Shown here: in pieces, positions 11,991 through 24,763 of the stretch
How positions within the stretch are numbered: position 1 is the stretch's first letter
Layout of the letters: each line of letters starts with the position of its first letter
From: Arachis hypogaea
Lineage: Eukaryota > Streptophyta > Magnoliopsida > Fabales > Fabaceae
NCBI RefSeq assembly: GCF_003086295.3
Contig: NC_092050.1
Location: forward strand, 147,814,699 to 147,878,698
DNA length: 64,000 nt
Reading direction: 5' to 3'
Notes under the pieces: model-generated
What the model was told of the DNA's origin: nothing
Databases searched by the model: none
What the model saw: only the letters and a program-made list of their open reading frames with translations
Translations under genes and position numbers: made by a program

Positions 11991-12139
11991 TTTTGGTTCT
12001 GTTACTATGTTGTTTCTTTATTCCACTTCAGTGTGTCGAGCTCCATTTGTTTAAAAAAAATCTTATTTTAAATACGTGTTGAATTTTCAAAGACGCGATT
12101 TAGATGACTCACAACTAGAAAATGGATAAATACATACAG

Positions 12140-12560
12140 ATTTAGTCTTTATTACAGACGGATTTTTGGTTATCGACGAAATTACCGACGGATTTTGTCC
12201 CTCTGTAAAAGCCCCGTCGGAAATTATTTAGCGACGGATTTTTTTCGTTAGAAAATTACCGACAGATTTTTACTATTTACCGACGGATTTTCCCTATGTA
12301 AATTCTCCCTCCATTTCCTGAAGGCGACAAACTTACAGACGAATTTTCTGTCTGTAATTACAGGCAGATTTTTTGACGGATTTTCCGTCTGTAATTACAG
12401 GCAGATTTTCAGACGAATTTTCCGTCTGTAATTACAGACAGATTTTCAGACAGATTTTTCATCTGTAATTACAGACGGATTTTCCGACATATTTTCCGTC
12501 TGTAATTTAAACTTTGGAAAATCATGATTACAGACATAAAATCCGTCTATAAGGTAAAAT
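12140..12560. repeat. Left subterminal repeat array of the CACTA element
   Basis: About ten copies of a short unit close to 'attacagacggattttccg' and its inverse occur here, several as hairpins that pair 'attacagacgg' with 'ccgtctgtaat'. The matching array at the other end is 15255-15500. In CACTA elements such arrays bind the TNPA-type protein; that role is known for the superfamily and inferred here. Confidence 0.85.
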
Positions 12561-12721
12561 AGAATTTTTTTTACTTTTTCTAATTACAAAATAAACTTGT
12601 TTTCATACAAAATAAATATAAATTTAATATAAATTTTTATCTAATTTATATTCGAATATTTACAATAATTCAAAAAATAAACAAATTCATCGTATTAAAA
12701 ATAAACAATATTTACAATAAA

Positions 12722-13229
12722 TTATTCAATATGAATTGAAGATACAGCTGAAGTGGTTTCATTTGTTCTAGGGTCAGCACTTTCTAAAGAAACGCCACAA
12801 GGATCTTCTTTAACCAGAAGGGCAAGAACATTGAGTGAGCTCCATATTTTTGTCACATTGCTGCTTGAATCTCCCAAAGTAACAACAAAGACAGCATCAA
12901 ATCCTCCTGCTCCTGGAACTCCAGCCAACAACACTCCTTCCAAGTTCAGTGTAGCATCTAAAAGTTTTGTTTGTAATTCTGGTTCAATCTGCATGAATTG
13001 CAAGAAAAGAGTAGTGATATTCTACCAGCAGATATAATTTATAATCAACATCATTCAAACAGAAGAAGCCTAATAATAAGTGCCAAATCAATGAAAGGAA
13101 CTTACAGGAACACCTGCAGCCTCACCCATTAGGCGCATATGATATCTAATCCCAAGCATAGCTTCTTTTGCACCTAGCAATGCTTTAATAACTGCTTCCT
13201 TGTTGGGTTCAGAAGCTTGCTCTATCCAC
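12722..13229 (-). pseudogene. Captured phosphomevalonate kinase, last two exons
   Basis: Two exons of a plant phosphomevalonate kinase are recognisable on the minus strand. The upstream one (about 13229-13106) begins WIEQASEPNKEAVIKAL and ends MRLMGEAAGVP at a GTAAG donor. The last one (12988-12722) follows a TGCAG acceptor with IEPELQTKLLDATLNLEG, then GVPGAGGFDAVFVVTLGDSS and a stop after SIHIE. The intact enzyme phosphorylates mevalonate 5-phosphate in cytosolic isoprenoid synthesis. The glycine-rich ATP-binding and N-terminal parts are absent, and the sequence left of WIEQAS does not continue the kinase, so this is a captured 3' fragment. The open frame is uninterrupted, which suggests recent capture or transcription as part of a chimera. 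Confidence 0.88.
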
Positions 13230-13989
13230 GGTGAGAATTGCATTTTCAACATCAACACAAGAAGAAAAGCAAGAACATGAGAGCCTGAAGTGTAGTCTCA
13301 AGAACATGATATCACATATGTGCATTAGAAATTCAGTCACACCACTTGAAACTGAAAACCAGGCAAACAGTAAAGTTGGATATATAATCTCTTTCAAACC
13401 CATCAAAAGTCAACTTAATTGTATAAGTTTAATAGTAAAGATGTCCTATCTCATTAAAATAACTAATAAACAGGAATGTAGAAATTTAATCTAATGCAAG
13501 GCATACCATAAGGCCAAAATGTTCTAGTTATTTAACAGTGAGCATTCAGAGTTTTCACTTGAAAATGAAATACACCATACACCATTCAGAGTTTTCACTT
13601 GAAAATGCAATTCAATAGATAATTCAGTGAGGGGCAGAAGTTGATTTGGTGTAAGCAGTAACAAAACTATTCAACTCAGAGCTCTGTGATCTAACTTCCT
13701 AGAACTCTTAGGCTGAGAAGCTAAATATTCAAATTTGAACCGCTTTAGTTACATGGTGTCCCTATATCAAAATCCAAACTTCAAAGCATTTTATAAAAAG
13801 ACATATGGCCATTAATCCTCAGGTTCCAAAATCCCACTAATAATCCAAAAAACTACATTTTTTTAAACAACCATAACATCAACATTTCTAGTTATTTAGC
13901 TATTTACCAATATAGAACATGGCATTATTAATTAAGGAATTCTATATTGGTAAAGAAAGCATATAAAGGCAAAGAAAGGGAAAATGTTG

Positions 13990-14100
13990 ACTTACCAACC
14001 AGTGATCTAAGAAGCAAAGGGTGGCCATGATGGACCAGCAACCTGAGGAAGCTCAATTGACGAATAGGAACGAGTGGTGAAAGCAATTGAATCCCCGCTT
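13990..14100 (-). pseudogene. Exon-like fragment of an unrecognised gene inside the CACTA element
   Basis: On the minus strand an open stretch reads LSPLVPIRQLSFLRLLVHHG then HPLLLRSLVG and runs straight into a GTAAGT donor at about 13995. The leucine-rich helical character resembles one repeat of a HEAT or ARM protein, but I do not recognise the family. It could be a further captured exon that is now spliced, or not, to the phosphomevalonate kinase piece downstream. Confidence 0.4.
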
Positions 14101-14441
14101 GCATTTGAAAAGCATTATTATTTAACCCTCCTATCAGTCATCAGTTCCAGCCAAACAGGAAAGAAACAAACATTCAGAATAGAGACATACCACTTGCAAA
14201 ATATCATAAAAAATTGTACCAGAAAACAAAATAGATTCAATTACTCCTCTATGCAAATTGCACCATAAAACAAAATACCGTAATGTTTTCTTGAATGGCA
14301 TTGATGAAGTCGTGTCAGTGAGGGAGCGAGTGTGTAAGAGAGAAGTTCATGCTATATAATGAACATTAGACATGCACACAAATTAGCATTATTGTTCATG
14401 CTATATAATGAAGAGTAAACTGTAGTTCAACACTTACAGGC

Positions 14442-14532
14442 AAGGCTTTTATATATTCCAATATAAGCTTAAAACTTCTCAAATCCTGTTTCGTTTCAGC
14501 ATTTACTTCGACAGGCTTCTGAAACAATAATG
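14442..14532 (-). pseudogene. Second exon-like fragment of an unrecognised gene in the CACTA element
   Basis: The minus strand reads KPVEVNAETKQDLRSFKLI then LEYIKALP, bounded by a pyrimidine-rich TTTCAG acceptor on one side and a GTAAGTG donor on the other. Good splice boundaries on both sides of an open frame suggest a real exon captured from a host gene. I do not recognise the protein. It lies upstream, in transcript order, of the exon-like piece at 13990-14100. Confidence 0.4.
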
Positions 14533-15519
14533 AATATAAAATAAGCAATGGTTGAAAATATTGCCTACTTTGAAACAACAAAAATTAACATGGGGAAAAG
14601 ACAGACCCGGAATAAAATAGAATTAAAAAAGAAAGGAGGGAAAGGTAGAAGCAATGGTACTCTAACCTGGCACATAAATAAATATAGTAAACAAAAGCTA
14701 TAACTTTACCTATTATGACTTAGAATTCAAAGCAGGTTAATAAAAAAAATGTAGAATCAATGGACCATAACTTCATTAGAAGGCAATGATTGCTACCCTA
14801 CAAAATCCCACTTTTGTACTAATTCTTGCAAAATATAACTTCCTAGTACACTTTCATAACAGGCAAGTTCATTGTCGATTCTTTGAGGACTCAAACCAGT
14901 TTATTTGTGAATTTGGTTAAGAATATAAGGACTTGCTAACCAGGCATTTGAGATAGATGCATTAAGAATTCCATTTGGAGCTGTTCCTAACACAGTTTCT
15001 TCCAATTCTTCCACGGAAGGCCGTTAGAAACAGGCACTTAACATGCACTAATGATATTGCGTTTAGATTCTCTTTTTAAGATAGGAGAGAACGTGGATGA
15101 AGAGAGGAAGAAGCTCTGAGAGGATAGGATCTGAGAGGATGGGTTCTGAGAGGATAGGAAGAAGCTCCTATGAAGGAGAGTGTGGAGTGTGAATGCATCG
15201 CGAGAGGATAGGATGTGAGTTAGGTTAACTTAATATTTTCGAGGGAAAATTTTAAATTACAGACGGAAAATAATTTAATAAAACGCGCGTTTTGTCTACT
15301 TAATTACAGACGAAAAATCCGTCTGTAATCATTCTACGGAAAAAAATTAATTTTTTTGACGGAATTATAGACGGATTCTCTTTTCCGTCTGTAATTTATA
15401 CTAATCTATTTTTTTTGTTTTACGACAAAAAATTCCTCTGAAATTTCGTCTGTATTTCAGTGGGATAAAATCCGTCGGAAATATCCGTCTATAATAACTA
15501 ATTTTCTAGTAGTGACTTT

Positions 15520-16265
15520 TCATTTATATTAAAATGTCTTCTGTAAATAAGAATGTTCATAAATACTGATAATTCGATCATCCGATTAAAATCCGATCCG
15601 ATATGATTATATTAGTTTTATACCCGACAGATAATTTGGTGTAATTAGATCAGCCCGATTAAATTTAATATTAATTAATTTAAGTATTGATTTTCGAATC
15701 GCAAAATTCAAACCAATCCAATTATGCAATTAATTTAAAATAAAATAATAAATATAATATTAAAGTGTGCCAAATTATAATATTTACTTAAGTATAAATC
15801 TGATAATATATTACATTTATTTTTTATTATTATATATTATTTACATAAACTTTTTATTTTTTAATTTTCAATTTTTTTAATTTTTTTTAATCAATTATCC
15901 ACTACCTAAATTTATTCAACTCAGATTTAATCGCAATTCGGTTTCACTTAATTAAAAAGGTTAAATCTAAATCAATTGAAATTTTATCGATTCAAAATTT
16001 ATTTTTTTTTTTCAAATTTAAATCAACCTAACTTATAAATATCCTTACAATGTCTCCATTGAAACTGAAATTTTAAGCTTTTCATTGAAAGTATTTTTGG
16101 CTTTTTGTGTTAGTCCATTTTTTATTTATTTTATTTTTCAAGTTCCATAAAATGATAGTAAAAATCATTAATGCCCTCATGATTTCGTTGTCTTTGATAT
16201 CGAAGTCAAAAATTAACTCAATTGTATATTATCTTCTCTAATTTGATAGAGTTTGGCTATCAAAT
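15520..16265. other. AT-rich intergenic DNA
   Basis: No coding or structural signal was found beyond scattered 'ccgat' motifs around 15570-15670. The end of the CACTA element lies immediately to the left. Confidence 0.5.
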
Positions 16266-16269
16266 TATT

Positions 16270-16420
16270 TCTCTAAGGGTAATGTTAGGGAAACAAAAAA
16301 TACAGCCAAAACTTACCTTATTTAGCATTCATTAATTGTCGCAACAATTAATAAATACTAAATAAGAAAAATTATGGCTGTTTTTGGCTAATTTTCTTTG
16401 GTTACCAAATATTTTCGTTT
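16270..16420. repeat. Small foldback MITE
   Basis: A near-perfect palindrome is centred on 'attgtcgcaacaat' (about 16335-16350), with arms 'cttatttagcattcattaat' and 'attaataaatactaaataag'. Outer arms pair aatacagccaaaac with ggctgtttttggct. The same core is seen at 6540-6657. There is no coding capacity. Confidence 0.7.
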
Positions 16421-16543
16421 CTGTAAAAACGTCTTAGGCTGATATTTTTTATAAACAAGAATGATAATATGAAAAAAAATCTTAAGTTTAGGCGTTATTT
16501 TTTAATTATGTGAAAAAATTTAGCTCATTCAATACTATTATGT

Positions 16544-17651
<1,108 letters not shown>

Positions 17652-17659
17652 CTATTATA

Positions 17660-19228
17660 TTAGGAGTTAAACGTTTACCGTCAATTGAATTTTGAAAATT
17701 CAAATAATTTGAAATTAAAATAATTTAATGTTTAATTTTGAAAATAAAAAACTACTATAGTAAACCTTGGAACGCTGTTACTAATAGGAGCACGATTAAA
17801 AATAAAATATCCTGGAAATTTAGCAGTATTTAATGAAAATATTATGGAATAGGTCTAAGAAAGAGTGATCCATTTTCTTAGGATTCTTTCTTGCGAACAA
17901 AGTGGTTTACCTTGGGGAATCAAATATTTGGTTCAAAATATTTGACACTTTCTATTCACTTGTCAATTTATTCATAAAAAATTTGTCACTCATGAGTCAT
18001 GACTTAGGATTCTTTCTGAGTTATGAACCAAATATTTTATGAAAAAATATTCTGATGTTTTAACTACTCAACCACTTATTTTGTAATATTCTTATTCAGA
18101 CTCATTTTAGCTACACGAAAAGGCTCAATTATCTCCGGTTCCTAATTCATTATTTATGAACATCTAATGGAGTACGTTACATATGTCCTCAATATCTCTC
18201 TTGAATTTTCCATTTCCTTCGGTGTCTGCCGTACACCATAATTTGAGACTTTGAGCTTTGGGATATTACATTTGTTGTTAGCGAGGTTCAATTTATCAAT
18301 GACTTGTAACTGGCAGCAAATCCAAATTTGACATTGACTATGTTTTTGGTGGGTAAGAAGGCTGATTTGAAAGACAAAAAGAAGTGGCAAATTAGGTGTT
18401 TGTCTAAGAGCACTGTTTGCATAAAAATATCTGAAAATAATAATTAAAAATTATTAAATAATTTAATATATTTGACTAAATAAATTAACATCATACATAT
18501 TAATATCTTAGTATAAAGATAGTATCTCTCAGTCCTACAAGTTAAAAACTAAAAATTTTAATATTTATTGAAGCGAACGAGTAAGCTGACCACTCAACCA
18601 ATTCAAGTTAATTATAAAGATGGTAATAGGAACTTTTATCCAATCCTTGCTAATTTTTTTTCCCAGCATTTTTTTTGGTATTTTTTCCAATATTTTAACC
18701 GTATGTTCTTTTTGTTTTTGTGAGGAGGGGTGGGTTTTTTTTTCTATTTTTTTCGGCTTATCATATAGAATATTGGGCTACAACTAGAAGCAGCCAAACT
18801 AGAACCTTAACAGCATAGTTTTGGTCTTTTAGCCCATTAGTCCATTCTATTATCTTGATAAGCATCCAAAAGAAGATCAAGATCAGAGCAAAAAATAAAG
18901 AAGATCAAGAAAAAAGGAATAACGACCCCCCAAAAGAAATAACGCTATTGGATCCCATTGCTAAACTTGCAAACATATCACCATAAAAAGAGAAGGATAA
19001 TACATTTTTATAAAAGATTGGAAAAAGCATAGCCAAACGATATGGTTTTGTTGCACTTAAGAGAGTCAAATTTCGGGCGAACGCTAATGCATTTTAGAGA
19101 AAGTAAAGAGTTTCTTACTCTTTAAATTCTAAATTTTAAAATTTAAATTTTGAATTCTAAATCCTAAAATTTTAAATTTAATAATAAATATTAAATTTTA
19201 GATTTGGACTATTAACATAAAATATAAT
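17660..19228. other. Intergenic DNA, no gene seen
   Basis: AT-rich, with no recognisable coding segment on either strand. The minus-strand frame at 18154-18390 has no recognisable similarity. The stretch 19110-19200 is a run of 'aaattttaaatt'-type repeats just before the retrotransposon LTR. Confidence 0.5.
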
Positions 19229-19716
19229 TGTTCTGAGGGTTACTTGAAATTGGGTTGCTTTTGAATCTGAACGTGATGTTTAGACTCTTTTCGAGGCAGC
19301 GTCCGACTTCTTCTGGTATCGAGGTGCCACCGTCCGAGTTCCTCGTGAAGAGGTGGGGGTGGTACCTGCAAAAGACTCTGATGCTTAAATTAGCAAGGAT
19401 TTTAAGCATGTTTTTTTGGTAGATTGGGTTCTTAATATACCTAAGAGTATCAGTGTATTTATAGTAGAATAGATAACCACCTTTTAGAGTAGTTTCACCT
19501 TTGATGGTAAATGACAGTTCCCTTTTTTCTAAGGAAGTTGTTGAAATATTCCTTCTAGATAAGAGGGAGATATCTTAGGAGTTAGTTACTAAGTAAAGCC
19601 GAATTGTTGTTATCGTATTCGACCTCGATGAGGTCGGGCAGGTGTAGTAGTTAGATCTCTTGAGTGGGTTTCTATTCATTTTGGGTCTGGCTTCATTTTT
19701 TGCCAAGGTATGAACA
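19229..19716 (-). repeat. 3' LTR of the Ty3/gypsy element
   Basis: This 488-bp repeat starts TGTTC and ends GAACA, the short inverted ends typical of LTRs. Next to it, on the minus strand, the purine tract aaacaggggcaa immediately precedes the TG, as expected for the plus-strand primer. Its right half (about 19490-19716) matches 26155-26386. Confidence 0.85.
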
Positions 19717-19983
19717 TTGCCCCTGTTTGAGTCTGGTCTTTCAAACTCGTCGGATCCAAGTATTTGTGGATCGCAATTGCTTTCTTATAGATTAGCGCTT
19801 TTGGTCGGGATGTACCGCCTTCCCAAAATCACGTCGGGTGTTCGACGTGTTTTAAATAAAAAAGATGTTATGTCTTCTCATTTGTTGCACACGTTATTCT
19901 ACGGTTACCCTGGTAACTGTGCACCATAAATGAGTATGCTGAAATCTTTCGTAGGCATCATAGGTTATGTCTAAATTGGGAAG

Positions 19984-21818
19984 ATGAGAGAAAATAATGA
20001 AATTGTAGTAGTTGACCCTGAAGAGAGGGTCTGTTTTCTCCGACTTGACAAGTCGGATCATCATTTAATCTATGTGTATGATTGCTTTTTTACAAGATTA
20101 GGAGTTACCCTTCCCTTTTCTGATTTTGAATCCGAGATTCTTAAATTCTATAATGTTGCTCCTTCTCAACTTCATCCTAATTTTTGGAATTTCTTGAAAA
20201 TATACTAGCTCCTTTGTCGGGAACTTGATATCCTTCATTCTCTTAAAGTTTTCTTTTATCTTTTTGTCCTCAACCAAGCCTTTCAGCTCCAAGAAACAGG
20301 GCTGGATCTCTTTCCAAGCTATTCAGGGTAGGAAGGTTTTTGCCATTTTTGATGATTCTTTCCATAACTTTAAAAATTACTTTTTTAAGATCCGTGTTAT
20401 AGAAGATGTCCGATCTTTCTTTCTAGGCGAGGGGGATGAGCCCTTTTTCCCTTTGTATTGGGAAGTATATCATGTGATAGTTAAGTATAACTTAGATGAT
20501 TTAGATGAGGTTGAAGAGAGTGTAGTCGGGTTGTTCCAGGAGTACTAGGGTCGAGCTCCTTATCTGGATATCAAGTGATATTTAGGAAATTCGAGCCAAC
20601 TTCAATCCGAGCTAGGTAGTCTTTTTTTCTTTTTATAGATATGGCATTGTCAAAATGTCTTAGTGACTAATGTAACCTGACTTTGATGTCGTATAGAAAA
20701 AATAGCTCCTAAGTCGGCTGCTATGAAAACACTTCGGACTATCAAGAAGAATGTTGTTGCACGAAGCATACAACTAAAAGAGGCAGGTGATTTGGACTAC
20801 CTCTCATCTCCTTCTAAGTCGGACTCGGGAGCTTCTGCCTCGGTAAAAATAATTGCTGATCCGACTCCTCAACCAACTCCCCTCCCTCCAGTTTGGTAAA
20901 ACAAATAGTTCTTCTTCCACCCCAATCACGAGCCAAAGCCTAAAAAATAGAAGACCATCGAATCAGTGGGTGTCTATGAGCAGAGCTTTGATGCGGTGGC
21001 TTGGGTCAAAAAACACATCCTTCCAAATAGTTCCATTAGTATGGATGATGTTTCCATAAAGAACCACCTTCAAGTACTTGTCCGAGGTGGAATTCATGCG
21101 GTCGGGGTGTGTGCTTCATTGTTAAAGGAGTTGGAGAGGACTCCCCTCGATACCACCCAGCATGCTTTGGCTAACCTTCAAGTTGAAGTGGCATCCTTAA
21201 GGGAAACAAAGAAGGAATTGGAGGGCAAAAAAGAGTCACTTTTGTCCGACCTTGGAAAATCTAAAGAGAGTAAAACAGGCAGAGGCAACTTTAGTCATGG
21301 CGGAGGGCTTAAAAAAGAAGGCCGAGGAGAGTTATACCAGAGTCTTTGGGGAGAAGCTTGACTTAGTAGATGAGGTCGCTAAGTCTAGAGAGAAATATGC
21401 AGAGCTTGAGGAGACCATAGCCGAAGGCATGGACGAGATGGTGGAGAATCTAAAGGCTCAGTTCCAAGTTGTTGCTCCCGAGGCGGATCTCTCCCTTATC
21501 CACCCCGATAATATTATGGTTAATGGGAAGATTGTTCCTACCCTTCAAGATGAGGAAGACACTCCTATACCCGATCCGAAGACCTCAGAGGCACAAATTG
21601 GACAGGCTTCTCAGATTTTTCCCACTCGATTGGATGATAAGCCTACTCCTTCTGGAACTCTCCCGATTTCTACTATGCAGCCCGAAACTCTTCCGACCTC
21701 CAGCCCGAGGACGTTTCTAACTCGACTTCCAATGACCAAGTTCCTCCTCCTTAGATTTTTTTATTATCTTTTAAGTATCTGGATGGCCCGGCTTGTGGGT
21801 CTGTATGAACAATTTTAA
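19984..21818 (+). pseudogene. Antisense ORF of the retrotransposon (PF04195-type)
   Basis: The ORF lies opposite to pol, between integrase and the 3' LTR. Its first part (19984-20548, with a stop near 20206) reads VVDPEERVCFLRLDKSDHH, FFTRLGVTLPFSDFESEIL and FPLYWEVYHVIVKYNLDDLD, matching the plant 'putative gypsy type transposon' domain. After an apparent intron (about 20600-20700) a second part (20966-21810, frameshift near 21260) is a charged coiled coil, for example EVASLRETKKELEGKKESLL and EESYTRVFGEKLDLVDEVAK, with a proline-rich tail. Some Tat-type elements carry an antisense gene in this place. Its function is not established and I do not assign one. Confidence 0.75.
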
Positions 21819-22637
21819 TTTTGTAATAGTCGTAGTTTGAACACTTTATTTTTTCCTACTTAAAGACTTTTTTCCACTACTTGGATGTATGGTAGTTTTT
21901 TGCATGAATGAGTATTTCCTTATCATCCTTTACTTAGTTGTAGCTATTTCTGTTATCCCTTTATGACTTAAAAATTTTTATGAAGTCACTTTGGTAGCTT
22001 TTGATGCTACTCTCACTAAGTTGGAAAAGACGTCGGCAAACTAAATAAGACATTTTTTAATTTTTTGATTGTAAATTTTGTTTTTCCTTAGTTATTTGAA
22101 TTCTGACTTTGAGTAGTCGGGCTTATCAAGTTACTCTTGCATTTTGTTTCAGGCCAACTCTTTTAAGGTCAGATCACGAACTGCTTACATAACTTCTTAC
22201 ACTAATTTGTAGTTCGTCGCTTCATCTTGCTGACCACTCAGATTGGGCAAGGATTTACACGATTTTTCGAGTTTAAACTAATGTGTTTGAAGGGAAAATC
22301 AATAAAAAAGATGATTTATCATTAATAAGTAGAAAAAATTTACATAAGTTTTCTTGCTATTAAGGATTTTTTATTACCGTTAGCTCTTACTATGGTGCCT
22401 CGTTAAAACTCCTTCAGGAAAACCCTTTTCGAAAAAAACCATAAAGTTGGAAAAAAGAGTACACCAAGGAGCAAAGTTTGCTTTCTAACTGTAGTACCTC
22501 TTTAAGTAACATGCGTGCCACGACCTTGGGAGCTCATTCCCCTTCAAATCGGACACTTTATAGTAACTATTTTCTAAGATTTCAGCAACCTTATATGGTC
22601 CTTTCCAGTTCGCAACCAGCTTTTCCTCGCCCGACTT

Positions 22638-23700
22638 CTATACTTCGATGTCTTTTCGGATTAATATGAGGTTGTTTGTGGAGAAACTTCTTTTGATGAT
22701 TTTCTTATTGTACCTTAAGGCCATTCTTTGCTTCAATGCTTTCTCTTTTATTAGAGCTTGGTCTCGGACTTCTGGAAGGAGGTCGAGCTCTTCTTTTTGT
22801 GCTCGAATATTTTCTACTTCATCATATAATCTAACCCTTGGAGATTCTTCAGTGACTTCTATGGGAATCATGGCTTCTATGCCGCAAGCAAGTCAGAAAG
22901 GTGATTTCCCAGTTGTGGAGTGGAGAGTTGTCTGATATACCCACAAGACTTAAGGGGGCTCATCTGTCCAGACTCTCTTTGCGTCTTGTAGTTGGCGCTT
23001 TAACCCGATAAGTACGACTTTCTTCGTAGCTTCTACTTGTCCATTGGCTTAGGGATATTCTATCGACGTGAACTGGTGTTCAATTTTGAGGCTTGCCATC
23101 AAGCTTCTGAAGGCTGAGTCGGTAAACTAAGTTCCATTGTCCGTGGTAATGGAGTGTAGAACTCCAATCCGGGTAACAATATTCTTGTAAAGAAAATTCT
23201 GAATTTTTTGAGCTGTGATGGTTGTCAAGGATTCTGTCTCAATCCACTTAGTGAAATAATCAATCCCAACTATAAGGTACTTTACCTACCCGGGTGCCTG
23301 TGGATATGGATCAAGGAGGTCTAGACCCCATTTTGCAAATGGCCAGGGTGAAGTAATGCTAATGAGTTCTTCTGGAGGTGCTACGTGGATGTTGGCATGC
23401 TTTTGACAAGGCAGACATTTTTTAACGAGGTCGACCACCTCCCTTTGCAAGGTCGGCAAAAAAAGGGCTCGGATCACTTTCTTGGTTAGTGACCGTGCTC
23501 CTAAGTGATTTTTTTTTCTAAGACCTCCTTAGCCTTCGAGGTCAGGACACACTTCAATAGAGGTGTGGATACTCCTCATTTGTAGAGAATATTGTGGACC
23601 AAGGTATAGTTTTGTGCTTCCCTTATGAGCCTCATTGCTTTCCTTTCTTCTCCAAAGATGATATTGAATTTAAGATATTCGATTATGGGGGGAATCCGTC
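22638..23700 (-). pseudogene. Integrase remnant of the retrotransposon
   Basis: On the minus strand, 23477-23286 encodes the zinc-binding end and core start: LPTLQREVVDLVKKCLPCQ, with the CxxC half of the HHCC finger, then WPFAKWGLDLLDPYPQAPG, which holds the first catalytic aspartate in the usual WGxD context. The remainder of the core (about 23280-22880) is interrupted by stops. The C-terminal piece (22871-22638) reads LYDEVENIRAQKEELDLLPE and QRMALRYNKKIIKRSF, which is characteristic of plant Ty3/gypsy integrases. An intact enzyme inserts the DNA copy into the chromosome. Confidence 0.85.
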
Positions 23701-23962
23701 CTAGGTTTTAGTTGGATACGGTCATTGTTCCCGACTTGTCGTCTCCTTTTAACATTGATGGTGCGTGGAGAGTTTCCTGGATTAAGCTTCTATTGCTGCC
23801 CCCTGGCTTGGTGCCAACTCATTTAGAGAGGGCATCAGCTCGGATATTGGATTTTCGAGTTATATGTCGGAATTTTGTTTTTGAGAATTGAGTTAAATAT
23901 TCTCGTGATTCTTCCAAGTACTTCTTCATGTTTGGATCCTTAGCCTAGTAAGTCTCATTGAC

Positions 23963-24235
23963 TTAGGAGGTTATCACTTGAGAGTCATTAAACACAATCA
24001 ATCTTTCTGCCCCGACTTCTTTAGCCAGCTTCAAGTGAGCAAGTAAGGCCTCATATTTTGCTTGATTGTTAGAAGCAAGAAACTCAAACTTTAATGAGAG
24101 TTCAATCCGAGTTCCTTCTTGATTTTCCAAAATTACTCCCACTCTACTTACAACTTTGTTGGATAATCCATCTACATACAAACTCCAGCTTGTTGAAGTT
24201 TCCTGGGCTTCCATATATTTTGCCGCAAAGTCCAC
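23963..24235 (-). pseudogene. Second RNase H domain (archaeal type) of the retrotransposon
   Basis: The minus strand reads SWSLYVDGLSNKVVSRVGVI, then NNQAKYEALLAHLKLAKEVG and LIVFNDSQVITS. The spacing of D (YVDG), E (YEALL) and D (FNDS) follows the archaeal/plant-type RNase H fold. It lies directly after a complete retroviral-type RNase H. This duplication is a hallmark of the Tat/Ogre group, in which the acquired domain is thought to substitute for the original. The flanking stop near 24240 separates the two in this copy. Confidence 0.85.
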
Positions 24236-24241
24236 CAGATA

Positions 24242-24760
24242 TTAGGACTTCACCGATGTTCGAGTTTCATACCTTAAATCAAATTCGGAAAATTTTATTA
24301 CCCATTGAAGCATTTTGCCTGCAATGTCTGTTTTCTGAAGAATATGCTTCATGGGTTTATTAGTTTGGACCTTTATAGTGTGACATTGGAAATAAGGTCG
24401 AAGCCTTCTAGAAGTGATAATAAGGGCATATGCAAACTTTTCTATCTTTTGATAGTTTAGTTCTGCCTTCTGCAGAGCTTTGCTGACAAAGTAGATAGGC
24501 TGTTGTCCGTGTTCATCTTCTCGAACTAATGCCGAGGCTATAGCCCGGCTTGCAACTGCCAGATAGAAGATGAGCTCTTCCCCTGGGACAGGTTGGGTAA
24601 GTATTGGAGGTTGACTCAGAAAAGTTTTAAAGTTTTGGAAGGCTTGTCCGTATTCTTGAGTCCATTCAAATTGGTTCTCTTTTTTTAGTATTGAGAACAG
24701 AGGTAGAGACTTCAATGCTGATCCTGCCAGGAATCTGGATAAAGATGCTAACCTTCCATT
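24242..24760 (-). pseudogene. RNase H domain of the retrotransposon
   Basis: The 157-residue open frame on the minus strand contains FSILKKENQFEWTQEYGQAF, the FYLAVASRAIASALVRED stretch and PIYFVSKALQKAELNYQKIE, the standard Ty3/gypsy RNase H layout. The first aspartate of the usual YLDVS/YLAVS motif is alanine in plant Tat elements too, so its absence is not by itself decay. It ends MLQWVIKFSEFDLRYETR before a stop. Confidence 0.85.
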
Positions 24761-24763
24761 TAG

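Larger units (their letters stand above)
6858..12059 (+). mobile_element. L1-type LINE retrotransposon, 5'-truncated
   Basis: A decayed plant LINE. It is bounded by the 15-bp target-site duplication atcttattttaaata (6843-6857 and 12060-12074) and ends in a short A tail of eight bases next to the right copy. It begins inside ORF1, the usual outcome of incomplete reverse transcription, and runs through an endonuclease, a reverse transcriptase and a C-terminal zinc-binding region. All frames are broken by stops, so it is not autonomous. Its base composition (about 45-50% GC) contrasts with the AT-rich flanks. Confidence 0.92.
12110..15514. mobile_element. CACTA (EnSpm) transposon carrying a captured gene
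   Basis: The left end is CACAACTAGAAAAT and the right end in reverse is CACTACTAGAAAAT, the terminal motif of CACTA elements. Both flanks carry the 3-bp duplication act (12107-12109 and 15515-15517). Subterminal zones (12140-12560 and 15255-15500) are packed with repeats of attacagacggattttc in both orientations, the usual transposase-binding arrays of this superfamily. No transposase is encoded. The interior holds minus-strand exons from phosphomevalonate kinase and other exon-like pieces. Confidence 0.92.
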
